Source: UBA4416 sp046345275 (GTDB lineage Bacteria; Bacteroidota; Bacteroidia; B-17B0; Aurantibacillaceae). Taken from it: a DNA stretch of 30,367 nucleotides. Below are positions 17,370-25,664 of this stretch, one piece after another. The stretch covers positions 1 through 30,367 of the forward strand of contig JBKDJY010000022.1 in the NCBI GenBank assembly GCA_046345275.1. Direction: 5' to 3'. Position numbers and translations under genes: made by a program. The notes beneath the pieces are model-generated. The model was not told the origin of the DNA. It did no database searches and saw only the letters and a list, made by a program, of their open reading frames with translations. Within the stretch, counting starts at the first letter, position 1. The number at the start of each line of letters is the position of its first letter.

Positions 17370-20300
17370 ATGTTTTCGATTTTTAGCAAAAGGGCTTTGA
17401 CGTTGTTAATGTTAGTTTTAATAACTAACCATCCTTTTGCACAAAATATAAAATTTAAGCGTATTAGCATTGATGAAGGCTTATCTCAAGGTTCTGTAAA
17501 TACCATATTTCAAGATTCTCAAGGATTTATTTGGATTGGCACTCAGGATGGACTTAACCGATATGATGGTTATCATATGAAAGTTTTTAAAACTGATCAA
17601 AACTCAAAGTCTTCGCTGCCTTCAAATATTATTAAATGTATGTTTGAAGATAAAAACGGCATCATATACATTGGCACCGATGACGAAGGTTTATCAGAAT
17701 ATAACAAATACACCCAAACATTTACTAATTACAAATCCAGTCTATCATCAAAATCTCTGTCGAGCAATTCCATTGGATATATATTGGATTTAAATGATAA
17801 TGAATTATTAATTGCAACTGATAATGGCTTAAATATTTTCAATAAAACTAGTAAAACGTTTCGTTTAGTAAATAATTCTGGCAATAAAACCGCCACTAAC
17901 CTTAAGCAAATCTTTAGAGACAGTAACAATCAAATTTGGGTTACTTCATTTAAAAATGGATTATTTCAATTCGACGAAAAGGAAAATAGCCTTATTAATT
18001 TTCCTTTAGAATTAAATCATAACATTCAGGAATTGTTGCCAGAAAAAAACGACATGCGCTGTATAATCGAAATTAATGGAAATTTATGGTGCGGAACAGA
18101 TGCCGGAATATTGTTGTTCGATTTAAGAAGGAAAAAGTTTATAAAGGAAATAAATTTAGGAACTGCTTCGCGATATATCAACCGGGTAGTATCAATTAAA
18201 AAAGACAAAGATTTAAATACATTATGGATTGGGACATGGGAAGGACTTATCAAGTATAATATAAATAACAACTCCTTTTTCGTTATAAAAAATAACGAGC
18301 TTGATCAAAATTCTTTATCCAATAATAAAATTTCTTTTTTATTCATCGATATCAATAGCAATTTGTGGATTGGAACTAATGAAAACGGCATTAACGTATA
18401 TTTTCCGTCTTCAATAAAATTTCCTTTGTTAAATAAAAATAATGGATTATCAAACGACTATGTTTATTCGGTAATTCAAACAAAAGATAAAACGATATGG
18501 ATTGGTACGGAAAATGGGCTTTACACGTATGAACCTAAAGATCATACCTTTGAAAATTATGACTTTATTTTAAAAAAAAATAACGCCAAAACGGTCTTAT
18601 CTTTATTAGAAGATAAAAATCGAAATATTTGGATTGGCACTTACGGACAAGGAATTATTCTATTTGATCCCATTAAAAAAACCACAAAAAGAATATTGGG
18701 AGATTCTAGTGCAATTGGTACGGTAACAAAAATTATACAAGATTCAAAAGGTATTATATGGGTTGGAACATATGCTGGAGGCTTGTTTGCAATTAATCCA
18801 AATACTCTAAAAACTATTAATTATACAACAAAAGAAGGACTATCATCCAATCAAATTTATTCCATTTATGAGAATGAAAGTGATAAAACATTATGGATTA
18901 GTACACAGGGAGGTGGGTTTTGCATAATAGATTTTTTATTAAGCGATTATCATCCAATCGTGAAAGTATTTAAGCACCGAGAAAATAAAAATTCGGTAAG
19001 TTCAAATATCATAAATAACATCTATAAGGATACGACAGGAATTTTTTGGATTGCCACTTCTAATGGGTTAAATCGTTTTGATTATAGCAAAAAACAATTT
19101 TTGTCTTACTTTGAAAAAGACGGCTTACCAAATAGTTATATATATGATGTACTACCCGATAATGAAGGCAATTTGTGGCTTCCATCTAATGCCGGACTTT
19201 CAAAATTTAATCCATATATCAAAAATGAAAATGGAATTGCCTTTAGAAACTATAATACCAGTGAAGGAATCCAAGCAAGAGAATTTAATCAAGGCGCATC
19301 TTTTAGATGTAGTGATGGTCAAATATTAGTTGGAGGTGTGGCTGGATTGAATTATTTTAATCCAATTGATATTAAAGAAAATAAAACAACTCCAAGTACA
19401 TACATCTATAATTTTAATAGACAAGGGAAAGATGTGTTTTTAGATTCAAATGTCATTTATAAAAAATTTATTGAATTAACTTATAAAGAAAATTATTTCA
19501 CGTTAGAATTTATTTCACTTGAATATGTTTCTCCAGAAAAAAACAAATTCATGTTTATTTTAGAAGGATATGATGAGAATTGGTCAGCTCCAACCAATGT
19601 TAGATATGCTTCTTACACCGAATTACCAGGCGGCACTTACACCTTTAAAGTTAAAGCAAGTAACAGTGACGGTGTTTGGAATGAATTGCCATATCAATTA
19701 ACCATTAAAGTTATCCCACCTTGGTGGCGTACAACATTTTTTTATTTTTTATCTTCCATTATTTTAATTGCAAGTATTTTTAGTTTTATTAGCTACAGAA
19801 CTAATCTCATAAAAAAAGAGAATAAAATACTTGAGATGAAAGTCAATGAGAGAACTTTTGAATTGGCGGAAAAAAATCGAGATATCACGAGCAGTATTGA
19901 ATATGCAAAAAGAATTCAAGAAGCCATTTTGCCATCGCAAGAATTAATTTTTTCTAAATTAAAAAAAGCATTTATTCTCTACAAACCTAAGGACATTGTA
20001 AGCGGAGATTTTTATTGGTTTGGTGAAAAAGCAAATTACAAAATCATCGCTGCGGTTGATTGCACTGGGCATGGCGTTCCAGGAGCATTTATGAGTATGA
20101 TTGGCCATAATCTCTTAAATCAGATTGTATCTGAAAAGGATATTTATGACCCCGGATTAATATTACAAGAATTGCACATAGGCATACAAGCAGCTTTGAA
20201 ACAAGGCCAAAATCAGGTAAATACGAACGATGGCATGGATGTTTCAATGATTGCTATTAACACAGAAACAAACCACTGCCTTTGGGCTGGCGCATTTCGA

Positions 20301-20639
20301 AATTTGATTATAATTAATCAAGATCATCAAATGGAAAAAATTGCTGGTAATAGATATCCAGTGGGTGGCGCGCAACTTGATTCGAAAAGAGTGTTTACAA
20401 CCCACAGCAAAACCTTAAATAAGAATGATACCATTTATATGTTTACGGATGGCTACGCTGATCAATTTGGCGGAGAAAATAGTAAAAAATTTATGGTAAA
20501 GCAGTTCTTAGATTTACTTTTAGCAATTAGAAAGTTAGATATATTCTCTCAAAAAAATGAATTAGAAAAACAATTTAATAATTGGAAAGGCAAACTTGAA
20601 CAAGTAGATGATGTTTTAGTAATAGGAATAAGAATCTAG
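17370..20639 (+). CDS. Propeller sensor fused to SpoIIE/PP2C phosphatase (SiaA-like role)
   Basis: This 1089-residue membrane protein is built like Bacteroidota hybrid sensors but has a phosphatase instead of a histidine kinase. A signal peptide ending PFAQ (about 1-25) is followed by about fourteen two-component-regulator propeller repeats (26-700; recurring FIWIGTQDGLNRYD-type and LWIGTNENG-type phrases) and a Y_Y_Y domain (about 700-783, YVSPEKNKFMFILEGYDENW). One TM helix (about 790-808) and a coiled coil (810-842) lead to a SpoIIE domain (about 850-1089). Metal-site motifs of PP2C are present: GDFYWF (about 879), VDCTGHGVPGAFMS (about 896), NDGMDVSMI, FTDGYADQF and VDDVLVIG. The outside propeller would sense a ligand and the cytoplasmic domain would dephosphorylate a Ser/Thr phosphoprotein. 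Downstream siaB-like and siaC-like genes give the probable partner. Confidence 0.9.
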   Translation: MFSIFSKRALTLLMLVLITNHPFAQNIKFKRISIDEGLSQGSVNTIFQDSQGFIWIGTQDGLNRYDGYHMKVFKTDQNSKSSLPSNIIKCMFEDKNGIIYIGTDDEGLSEYNKYTQTFTNYKSSLSSKSLSSNSIGYILDLNDNELLIATDNGLNIFNKTSKTFRLVNNSGNKTATNLKQIFRDSNNQIWVTSFKNGLFQFDEKENSLINFPLELNHNIQELLPEKNDMRCIIEINGNLWCGTDAGILLFDLRRKKFIKEINLGTASRYINRVVSIKKDKDLNTLWIGTWEGLIKYNINNNSFFVIKNNELDQNSLSNNKISFLFIDINSNLWIGTNENGINVYFPSSIKFPLLNKNNGLSNDYVYSVIQTKDKTIWIGTENGLYTYEPKDHTFENYDFILKKNNAKTVLSLLEDKNRNIWIGTYGQGIILFDPIKKTTKRILGDSSAIGTVTKIIQDSKGIIWVGTYAGGLFAINPNTLKTINYTTKEGLSSNQIYSIYENESDKTLWISTQGGGFCIIDFLLSDYHPIVKVFKHRENKNSVSSNIINNIYKDTTGIFWIATSNGLNRFDYSKKQFLSYFEKDGLPNSYIYDVLPDNEGNLWLPSNAGLSKFNPYIKNENGIAFRNYNTSEGIQAREFNQGASFRCSDGQILVGGVAGLNYFNPIDIKENKTTPSTYIYNFNRQGKDVFLDSNVIYKKFIELTYKENYFTLEFISLEYVSPEKNKFMFILEGYDENWSAPTNVRYASYTELPGGTYTFKVKASNSDGVWNELPYQLTIKVIPPWWRTTFFYFLSSIILIASIFSFISYRTNLIKKENKILEMKVNERTFELAEKNRDITSSIEYAKRIQEAILPSQELIFSKLKKAFILYKPKDIVSGDFYWFGEKANYKIIAAVDCTGHGVPGAFMSMIGHNLLNQIVSEKDIYDPGLILQELHIGIQAALKQGQNQVNTNDGMDVSMIAINTETNHCLWAGAFRNLIIINQDHQMEKIAGNRYPVGGAQLDSKRVFTTHSKTLNKNDTIYMFTDGYADQFGGENSKKFMVKQFLDLLLAIRKLDIFSQKNELEKQFNNWKGKLEQVDDVLVIGIRI

Positions 20640-20743
20640 AAAAAACTTTATTAAAAAAAATTCTTTTTTTAAAATATATATTATACATTTATACTAAGGT
20701 TACTATATTGTAAAAAATTAAAATTTAAATTAGGATATAAATC

Positions 20744-21571
20744 ATGAAAAAAATAGTTGTTTTATCATTGTTATTTTTTGTACCACTATTAGTGATACTC
20801 AATTCTTGTAATAAAAAAAAGGAGCTAGATATCGAAACTCAATCAGTTGTTGATAATGCATTATGTGAGCAGTCATTCTTGGCTATTCAACCCGTTGTTA
20901 ATGATAAAGGAATTAATGAAAATGGTTTAAAGAAAATCGCTACTTGCGAAACTTTTTCTCTGATTGCTGGCGATACTACCGATATAAGCCCTCGAGATGG
21001 GACATTTGACAATGGCCCAGTAACATTCCAGATAGATTATGGAGCTACTGGTTGTATTGGAGATGATGGCGTTACTCGTACAGGTAAAATTAATATTTCG
21101 ACATCTCGGAAATGGAAAAAATATGGAAATTTAGTGTCTGTTGATTTGGTTGGTTACAAGGCCAATGGAATTACCTTTACTGGACAAATAAAAATAACAT
21201 TATTAGATTCAGTAACGTTATCCACTGAAATAGTAAATGGAAATTGTACAAATGGGAACTGGAGCATAGATTATGCTGGCACTAAAACAATGAAGCAAAT
21301 TGCAGGCTTTAATACAAGAAATATCGCAGCTGATGATGTTTTTTCAATTACAGGTAATTCTTCAGGTAAAAACAGAAATGGTAGGGCTTTCACAACTTCT
21401 ATTACCCAAGAATTAATTAAAAAAACTAATTGCAAATGGATCACTTCTGGAGTTTTGAATCTTACCCCAGATGGTTTTGCGACAAGATCCATAAATTATG
21501 GTAACGGAACTTGTGATGATGACGCAACATTTACTGTTAATGGTCAAACAATAACTTTTAAATTGCAATAA
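20744..21571 (+). CDS. Uncharacterised lipoprotein between the sensor and SiaB
   Basis: The 275 residues open with a lipoprotein signal peptide: KK, a hydrophobic stretch, then ILNSC with the lipidated Cys at 22, followed by NKKKELD. The mature part is rich in beta strands and Thr/Asn/Gly, with several Cys (GATGCIGDDGVTRTGKI, VNGNCTNGNWS, TNCKW, YGNGTCDDD) that could pair in the periplasm. I recognise the general style of a common Bacteroidota lipoprotein family but no domain of known function. It lies 104 bases after the sensor gene and 22 before the SiaB-like gene, on the same strand with no terminator visible. An envelope role tied to the sensor is plausible but is inference. Confidence 0.82.
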   Translation: MKKIVVLSLLFFVPLLVILNSCNKKKELDIETQSVVDNALCEQSFLAIQPVVNDKGINENGLKKIATCETFSLIAGDTTDISPRDGTFDNGPVTFQIDYGATGCIGDDGVTRTGKINISTSRKWKKYGNLVSVDLVGYKANGITFTGQIKITLLDSVTLSTEIVNGNCTNGNWSIDYAGTKTMKQIAGFNTRNIAADDVFSITGNSSGKNRNGRAFTTSITQELIKKTNCKWITSGVLNLTPDGFATRSINYGNGTCDDDATFTVNGQTITFKLQ

Positions 21572-21593
21572 CTTTTTTTTAAATTATTCTTAG

Positions 21594-22148
21594 ATGATGG
21601 ATGCATATAATATTTATGAAAGAATGGAGAAAAATAATATTCTTCTGTCTTTTAAGGGTGATATAACTTCAGAATTATTAACATCCATACTCCAAATTAT
21701 GGAGAATCAGATGGAAAATATAAATGAAGAACCAAAAACTAAAAAAAAGGTATATAATGTTCTGGTTGAATGCCTACAAAATTTGTATCATCATATGGAT
21801 GATTCAAGTAAATTAGATGGAGACAAAAACAGAAATGCCATTTTTATGATTGCAAAATCGGATTCTGCATATAATATTATTACAGGTAATTACATTTTTA
21901 ACGAAAATGTAGAAGCTTTGAAAACAAGGCTGGACGTTGTGAATTCACTTTCAAAAGATGAATTAAAAGATTATTATAAATCTATTTTAAATAATGGAGA
22001 AATGTCTTTAAAAGGAGGTGGAGGATTAGGCATGATAGACATTGCTAGAAAAACTGGTGAAAAATTACAATATAATTTTTTGGAAATAGACAATAAAGTT
22101 TCTTTCTTTACACTCGATATTAAAATTACTCAAACACAATTAATATAA
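21594..22148 (+). CDS. SiaB-family protein kinase (DUF6272)
   Basis: In Pseudomonas SiaB is a cytoplasmic kinase with a GHKL-type ATP fold that phosphorylates SiaC on Thr, opposed by the PP2C phosphatase SiaA. The 184 residues here show an N-box-like ExxxN (E59, N63, in VLVECLQNLYHH) and a glycine-rich lid GGGGLGMIDIARKTG (141-155), with family phrases LLSFKGDIT and ETMEN-like IMENQMEN. Two adjacent ATG codons (21594, 21597) are possible starts. It is 10 bases upstream of the SiaC-like gene. The pairing with a SpoIIE protein and DUF1987 strongly supports the assignment. Confidence 0.87.
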   Translation: MMDAYNIYERMEKNNILLSFKGDITSELLTSILQIMENQMENINEEPKTKKKVYNVLVECLQNLYHHMDDSSKLDGDKNRNAIFMIAKSDSAYNIITGNYIFNENVEALKTRLDVVNSLSKDELKDYYKSILNNGEMSLKGGGGLGMIDIARKTGEKLQYNFLEIDNKVSFFTLDIKITQTQLI

Positions 22149-22158
22149 AAAACATGTT

Positions 22159-22539
22159 ATGGAAAAATATACAATTGAAGGAACTCCCAAAACACCCACC
22201 ATATCATTTGATATCGCTGATGGGATTTTAGAAATTAAGGGTCGTTCAATACCAGAAAACTCTATTGAATTTTACAAACCTTTAATCGATGCGCTTGACA
22301 GGTATTCTACATTAACTAAACCAGAAACTACGGTAAATGTTCAGCTAGAATATTTTAATACAAGTTCATCTAAATGTATTTTGGATGTATTTAAAAAATT
22401 AGAATCAATTCATAAAGGAGGAAGTGAAGTAACTATAAACTGGCACTATGAAGAGGATGATGAAGACATGTTAGAAGCTGGTGAAGATTATCAAGCAATT
22501 ATTAGTGTACCATTTAAAATGATACAAGTGGCAGAGTAA
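22159..22539 (+). CDS. SiaC-family regulatory phosphoprotein (DUF1987)
   Basis: SiaC is a small switch protein; in Pseudomonas its unphosphorylated form binds and activates the diguanylate cyclase SiaD, and phosphorylation at Thr68 by SiaB releases it. This 126-residue protein has the DUF1987 pattern: an N-terminal strand pair (TPTISFDIADGILEIKGRSI), SIEFYKPLIDAL, then LEYFNTSSSKCILDVFKKLE, then INWHYEEDDEDMLEAGEDY. The Thr in FNTSSSK is residue 68, the same number as the phosphosite in Pseudomonas. No GGDEF gene is present in the window, so its target here is unknown. It is the last gene of the run; no clear terminator follows. Confidence 0.9.
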   Translation: MEKYTIEGTPKTPTISFDIADGILEIKGRSIPENSIEFYKPLIDALDRYSTLTKPETTVNVQLEYFNTSSSKCILDVFKKLESIHKGGSEVTINWHYEEDDEDMLEAGEDYQAIISVPFKMIQVAE

Positions 22540-22873
22540 ATAATTCTAATTAAGTCAAGCCAAGGTTTTTTCGATTTAGAGAATAATATATACTAATCTA
22601 ACTTATTTTTTTCTGCAAAACAATACTAAAAATTTCCCTTAGTTAGTGATTTAAGCTCGTCATTGTAAATTTCAATATTTTAAATAAATAAACACAATTT
22701 ATTTTTTTGTGCACTTCAAAGTTTAGCCATAGTAAAATACACTAGTTTTAATAGATATTGTTTGGACAAGGTTTTTTTGGTTTGCATAAAAAGAAAAAGT
22801 AGGGAATCAAGAATTGTATAAATGACAAGGGTAGTAAAACCTTATTTTACAATCAATTCGATAAAACATAATT
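22540..22873. other. AT-rich gap with no recognised gene
   Basis: I see no ORF with coding character on either strand. Two small hairpins are present: GTAAAA/TTTTAC (22834-22839 with 22845-22850) and GATAAAA/TTTTATC (22860-22866 with 22872-22878), both with 5-base loops. The second abuts the end of the sorting-domain remnant. Confidence 0.5.
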
Positions 22874-23359
22874 TTATCTCCCAATCACAAACTTCCTAAG
22901 GGCTCGCTCATTGCTATTAAATATTTTGACGAAATAAAAGCTAAGGGCTAGATCACTCAAATCAATTGTAAATGCTTCTCCGTTTTTTAAACCCAGATTA
23001 CTCGTTAGAGTATAGCTTATTGATTTTCAATTAGTTTCTAACGTGTAGCGTTAGAGATTTTAAAACTAAAAATACTTGGGAACGTTTACACAGTTTGGAT
23101 TCTATGTTTTTTCTTAAGTTCATTTTTTTCCAATGCGTAATCTTGGTTAAATTGATGTTGTTGAAGGATATTAAGGTTTGACCTAAAACTGTATACACGC
23201 CAATTTTGTCATTTTCAAAATCATTGTTGCGTATGATATAAAACACATTACTGACTGCAAAAGGTTGAAAGTTATAATTGAAACTAACTGGAAAACACTC
23301 AACAAATAATTGGTCCTTCTTGATGCACAGTTTTATCCAAATTGACTTTTGTCATTGGT
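22874..23359 (-). pseudogene. Decayed type IX secretion protein, C-terminal sorting domain pieces
   Basis: On the minus strand two open pieces lie in different frames. The first (about 23357 to 23031) reads through FENDKIGVYTVLGQTLISFN, which resembles the middle of a T9SS type A sorting domain (typically IEIYNVLGQ). The second (23029 to a TAA at 22874-22876) reads NGEAFTIDLSDLALSFYFVK followed by a tail ending RKFVIGR, which resembles the end of such a domain (typically LS.LAKGVYFVKI...KFV). There is no start codon or N-terminal passenger, and a stop separates the pieces. I read this as the residue of a secreted protein gene that lost its front and gained frameshifts. An insertion between the two halves or two tandem remnants is also possible. 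Confidence 0.55.
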
Positions 23360-23432
23360 TATTGCGTATTAATTTTATTAACCCGAACTTTATATGAGAT
23401 TAGAAATGTGATTCACAAGAAATAAATTTAAA

Positions 23433-24437
23433 ATGAAATTAATCCAATGTGCATTATTTGCATTTCTAATTTTTTCAAATTCCAACTATAAATCTCAAAA
23501 TAACACAAAAATGCAAGCGCAAAATAATCCACTATTATGTGATCCACAAAATGGCATTTGTGAAATACCAGCAAACAGCGAAGAAGAAACAAACAAAATC
23601 AGTAACGAAAAAATGAATAAACCCATTAAAGTTATTTATTATACAGACCCAATTTGTTCTTCTTGTTGGGGAATAGAACCTCAACTACGAAAACTAAAAT
23701 TAGAATTTGAAAATATTATTGAAATAGAATACAGAATGGGCGGCTTACTGCCTGACTGGAGTTATAATAGTGGAGGGATTAGCAAACCTTCTGATGTTGC
23801 CCACCATTGGGACGAAGTGAGCGTTTATTACCAAATGCCCATTGATGGTGATGTTTGGCTAGAAGACCCTTTATCTTCCTCCTACCCGCCTTCTATTGCT
23901 TTTAAGGCTGCGCAAATGCAAGATAACGAAAAAGCAATTTTATTTCTCCGCGAAATCAGAGAAATGGTTTTCTTACAGAAAAAAAATATAACTAGGTTTG
24001 ATTTTTTAGAATTGGCCGCCAAAAAAGTTGGCCTAAACATTGAGCAATTCAAGATAGACTACGAGGGCAAGGGAAAAGATTATTTTGAGCAAGATTTAAA
24101 ATTAGCCAAAGAGGCAAAAGTTAGAGGCTTTCCAAGTATCTTTTTTATCAATGAAGCAGGTAATTCAGAATTTGTTTATGGCTCAAAACCTTATTCAGTT
24201 TATGAAAGTGCTATTCTAAAACTTTGTCCAAAAGCCCTAAAAATCAATTACGATAAAACCTGGGAATTTATATTTTCAAAATATCATTCTTTGACTTTAA
24301 GAGAATTTTCGGAGCTTTCAGAAACACCAAAACATGAAAGTGAAGAAATTTTAAATGAACTTACAAAATCAGAGAAACTAAAAAAATTGACGACAAAAAA
24401 TGGTTCAATCTGGGAGTTAAAGGATACTGCGCATTAA
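23433..24437 (+). CDS. DsbA-family thioredoxin-fold protein (SpxH/FrnE-like)
   Basis: This 334-residue protein carries a DsbA-type fold: VIYYTDPICSSCWG with a CxxC at C75-C78, then EIEYRMGGLLPDW, the long helical insert with DVAHHWDEVS and SYPPSIAFKAAQMQ, and the cis-Pro loop VRGFPSIFF. This pattern fits the SpxH/YjbH and FrnE-like group, mostly cytoplasmic, in which SpxH serves as a ClpXP adaptor. The last 60 or so residues look like a winged helix (LTLREFSELSETPKHESEEI). The start is uncertain: the ATG at 23433 adds a hydrophobic stretch (CALFAFLIF) that looks like a signal peptide, while ATG codons at 23511 and 23613 would give cytoplasmic forms. It lies isolated between two decayed loci. 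Confidence 0.85.
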   Translation: MKLIQCALFAFLIFSNSNYKSQNNTKMQAQNNPLLCDPQNGICEIPANSEEETNKISNEKMNKPIKVIYYTDPICSSCWGIEPQLRKLKLEFENIIEIEYRMGGLLPDWSYNSGGISKPSDVAHHWDEVSVYYQMPIDGDVWLEDPLSSSYPPSIAFKAAQMQDNEKAILFLREIREMVFLQKKNITRFDFLELAAKKVGLNIEQFKIDYEGKGKDYFEQDLKLAKEAKVRGFPSIFFINEAGNSEFVYGSKPYSVYESAILKLCPKALKINYDKTWEFIFSKYHSLTLREFSELSETPKHESEEILNELTKSEKLKKLTTKNGSIWELKDTAH

Positions 24438-24593
24438 ACTATAAAAAAGTTTAGCTAATCTTCTATTTATTAATCATCAAGCGATTGATGAGTTTGCAAA
24501 AGAATCTTAAATACATGAGTTTTAACATGTGTGAAAAATATTATTATTTACTTTTCCAAAATATGTATTCACAATCAAAAATAATCATCTATT

Positions 24594-25467
24594 ATGAAAA
24601 ACAAATGCGCTACTCTCATTTTTACTGTGTTATCAATTTATTCTTTCTTTTGCTCAACGTATTCAAAAATCTAAATTGATTTTAAATCAAGGCGTTGAAA
24701 ATGTTCAAATAAAAAAGAGAGAAGAACATGGTTATGTTATACAATTAAGTAAAGACAAGCAGTATAATATACTTGTGATTCAAAAAGGCATTGATGTTGT
24801 GGTCCGACTCTTGGATTCAAATAATGTGTTGATTGAAGAAAAAGATTCGCCAAATGGCACTCAAGGACCTGAACAATTTGATTATCTCCCTAGATTTTCT
24901 GGCAATTTCAATATTAAAATAAAAGTACTAGACGACCCAAGTAATACTGTTGGCGCGTATGACATTAAGGTTATAGAATATACCAAAGAGCAACTCGACT
25001 TTATTAAGAAAGAAAAAGAAAAGATTCTTACCCTTGAAAATGATATCACACAACAGATAGTTGAAAGAGTTGGACATGAAGCAACGCATTTTCAACAAAC
25101 TGCAATAAAATATAACAATAAATGTGCGCTTTTGAATAATGCCTTAGTTGAATCGATTTGTGATTACATGGCAGAAGTTGTAAGTGGCAAACCTGTTGTT
25201 CTAAGAAAAGATGCATATGATTATATTAATATTCATGAAAAAGAAATATGGGAAACATTTAAAAAAGAAATGTGTTCTCCCAGTCCTGGAGCTTGGCTAT
25301 TTAATTTTTCAGATAAAGATAAACCGGGTAATTTGGGATTTGCCGTTGGACATAAAATTATAGACGCTTATTATCAGCAAGCTAAAGATAAAAGTAAAGT
25401 ATATACAGAAATTATTGAGATGACGAATCCTTCAGAGTTCCTTGAAAAAAGTGGGTATGGCAAATGA
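24594..25467 (+). pseudogene. PPC + DUF2268-type zinc protease, frameshifted in the signal peptide
   Basis: An ATG at 24594 opens a good signal peptide (MKNKCATLIFTVLSIYSFF) that in its own frame ends at a stop after about 26 codons. Removing one T from the run at 24648-24651 continues it as FAQRIQKSKLILNQG into the long frame that runs to 25467, giving the usual FAQ cleavage end. The long frame has a PPC-like beta domain (about YVIQLSKDKQYNILV to AYDIKVIEY), then HEATH (25075-25089), an HExxH zinc motif, and the downstream half of a DUF2268/GldB-like protease (ALVESICDYMAEVVSGK, LGFAVGHKIIDAYY, FLEKSGYG). Only some 30 residues separate the PPC-like domain from HEATH; I would expect more, so an internal deletion is likely. 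A TTG at 24676 could start a leaderless cytoplasmic form, which I think unlikely. Confidence 0.65.
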
Positions 25468-25554
25468 AACAATTTTTTTGAATGATATATTAGCCCACTC
25501 AAATGATAAATGAAACTTTTTGTCTGTTGTTTTTTAATTGTTTGAAAAAATATA

Positions 25555-25577
25555 AAATTTTAGCAACTTTGTTGCTA
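25555..25577 (-). terminator. Probable terminator of the DinB-like/YdcF-like pair
   Basis: TAGCAAC (25561-25567) and GTTGCTA (25571-25577) form a 7-bp stem with a 3-base loop. On the minus strand it is followed by AAAATTTTATATTTTTTC. It lies about 90 bases beyond the stop of the gene at 25665. Confidence 0.4.
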
Positions 25578-25664
25578 CTGCAAACAAGAGCTGAAATTAC
25601 TTATGGTTGAGTGTTTATTAACAGTTTCTTCAAGTTTAAAAAACAATCGACGAGACTAAAAAAA

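Noticed and set aside
23031..23246. Minus-strand 71-codon frame as an independent gene
   Set aside because: It starts only at GTG inside a longer open piece and resembles part of a sorting domain, so it is reported within the remnant.
24485..24679. Plus-strand 64-codon frame before the protease
   Set aside because: It is out of frame with the signal peptide at 24594 and its product is a low-complexity Tyr/Phe/Leu-rich string.
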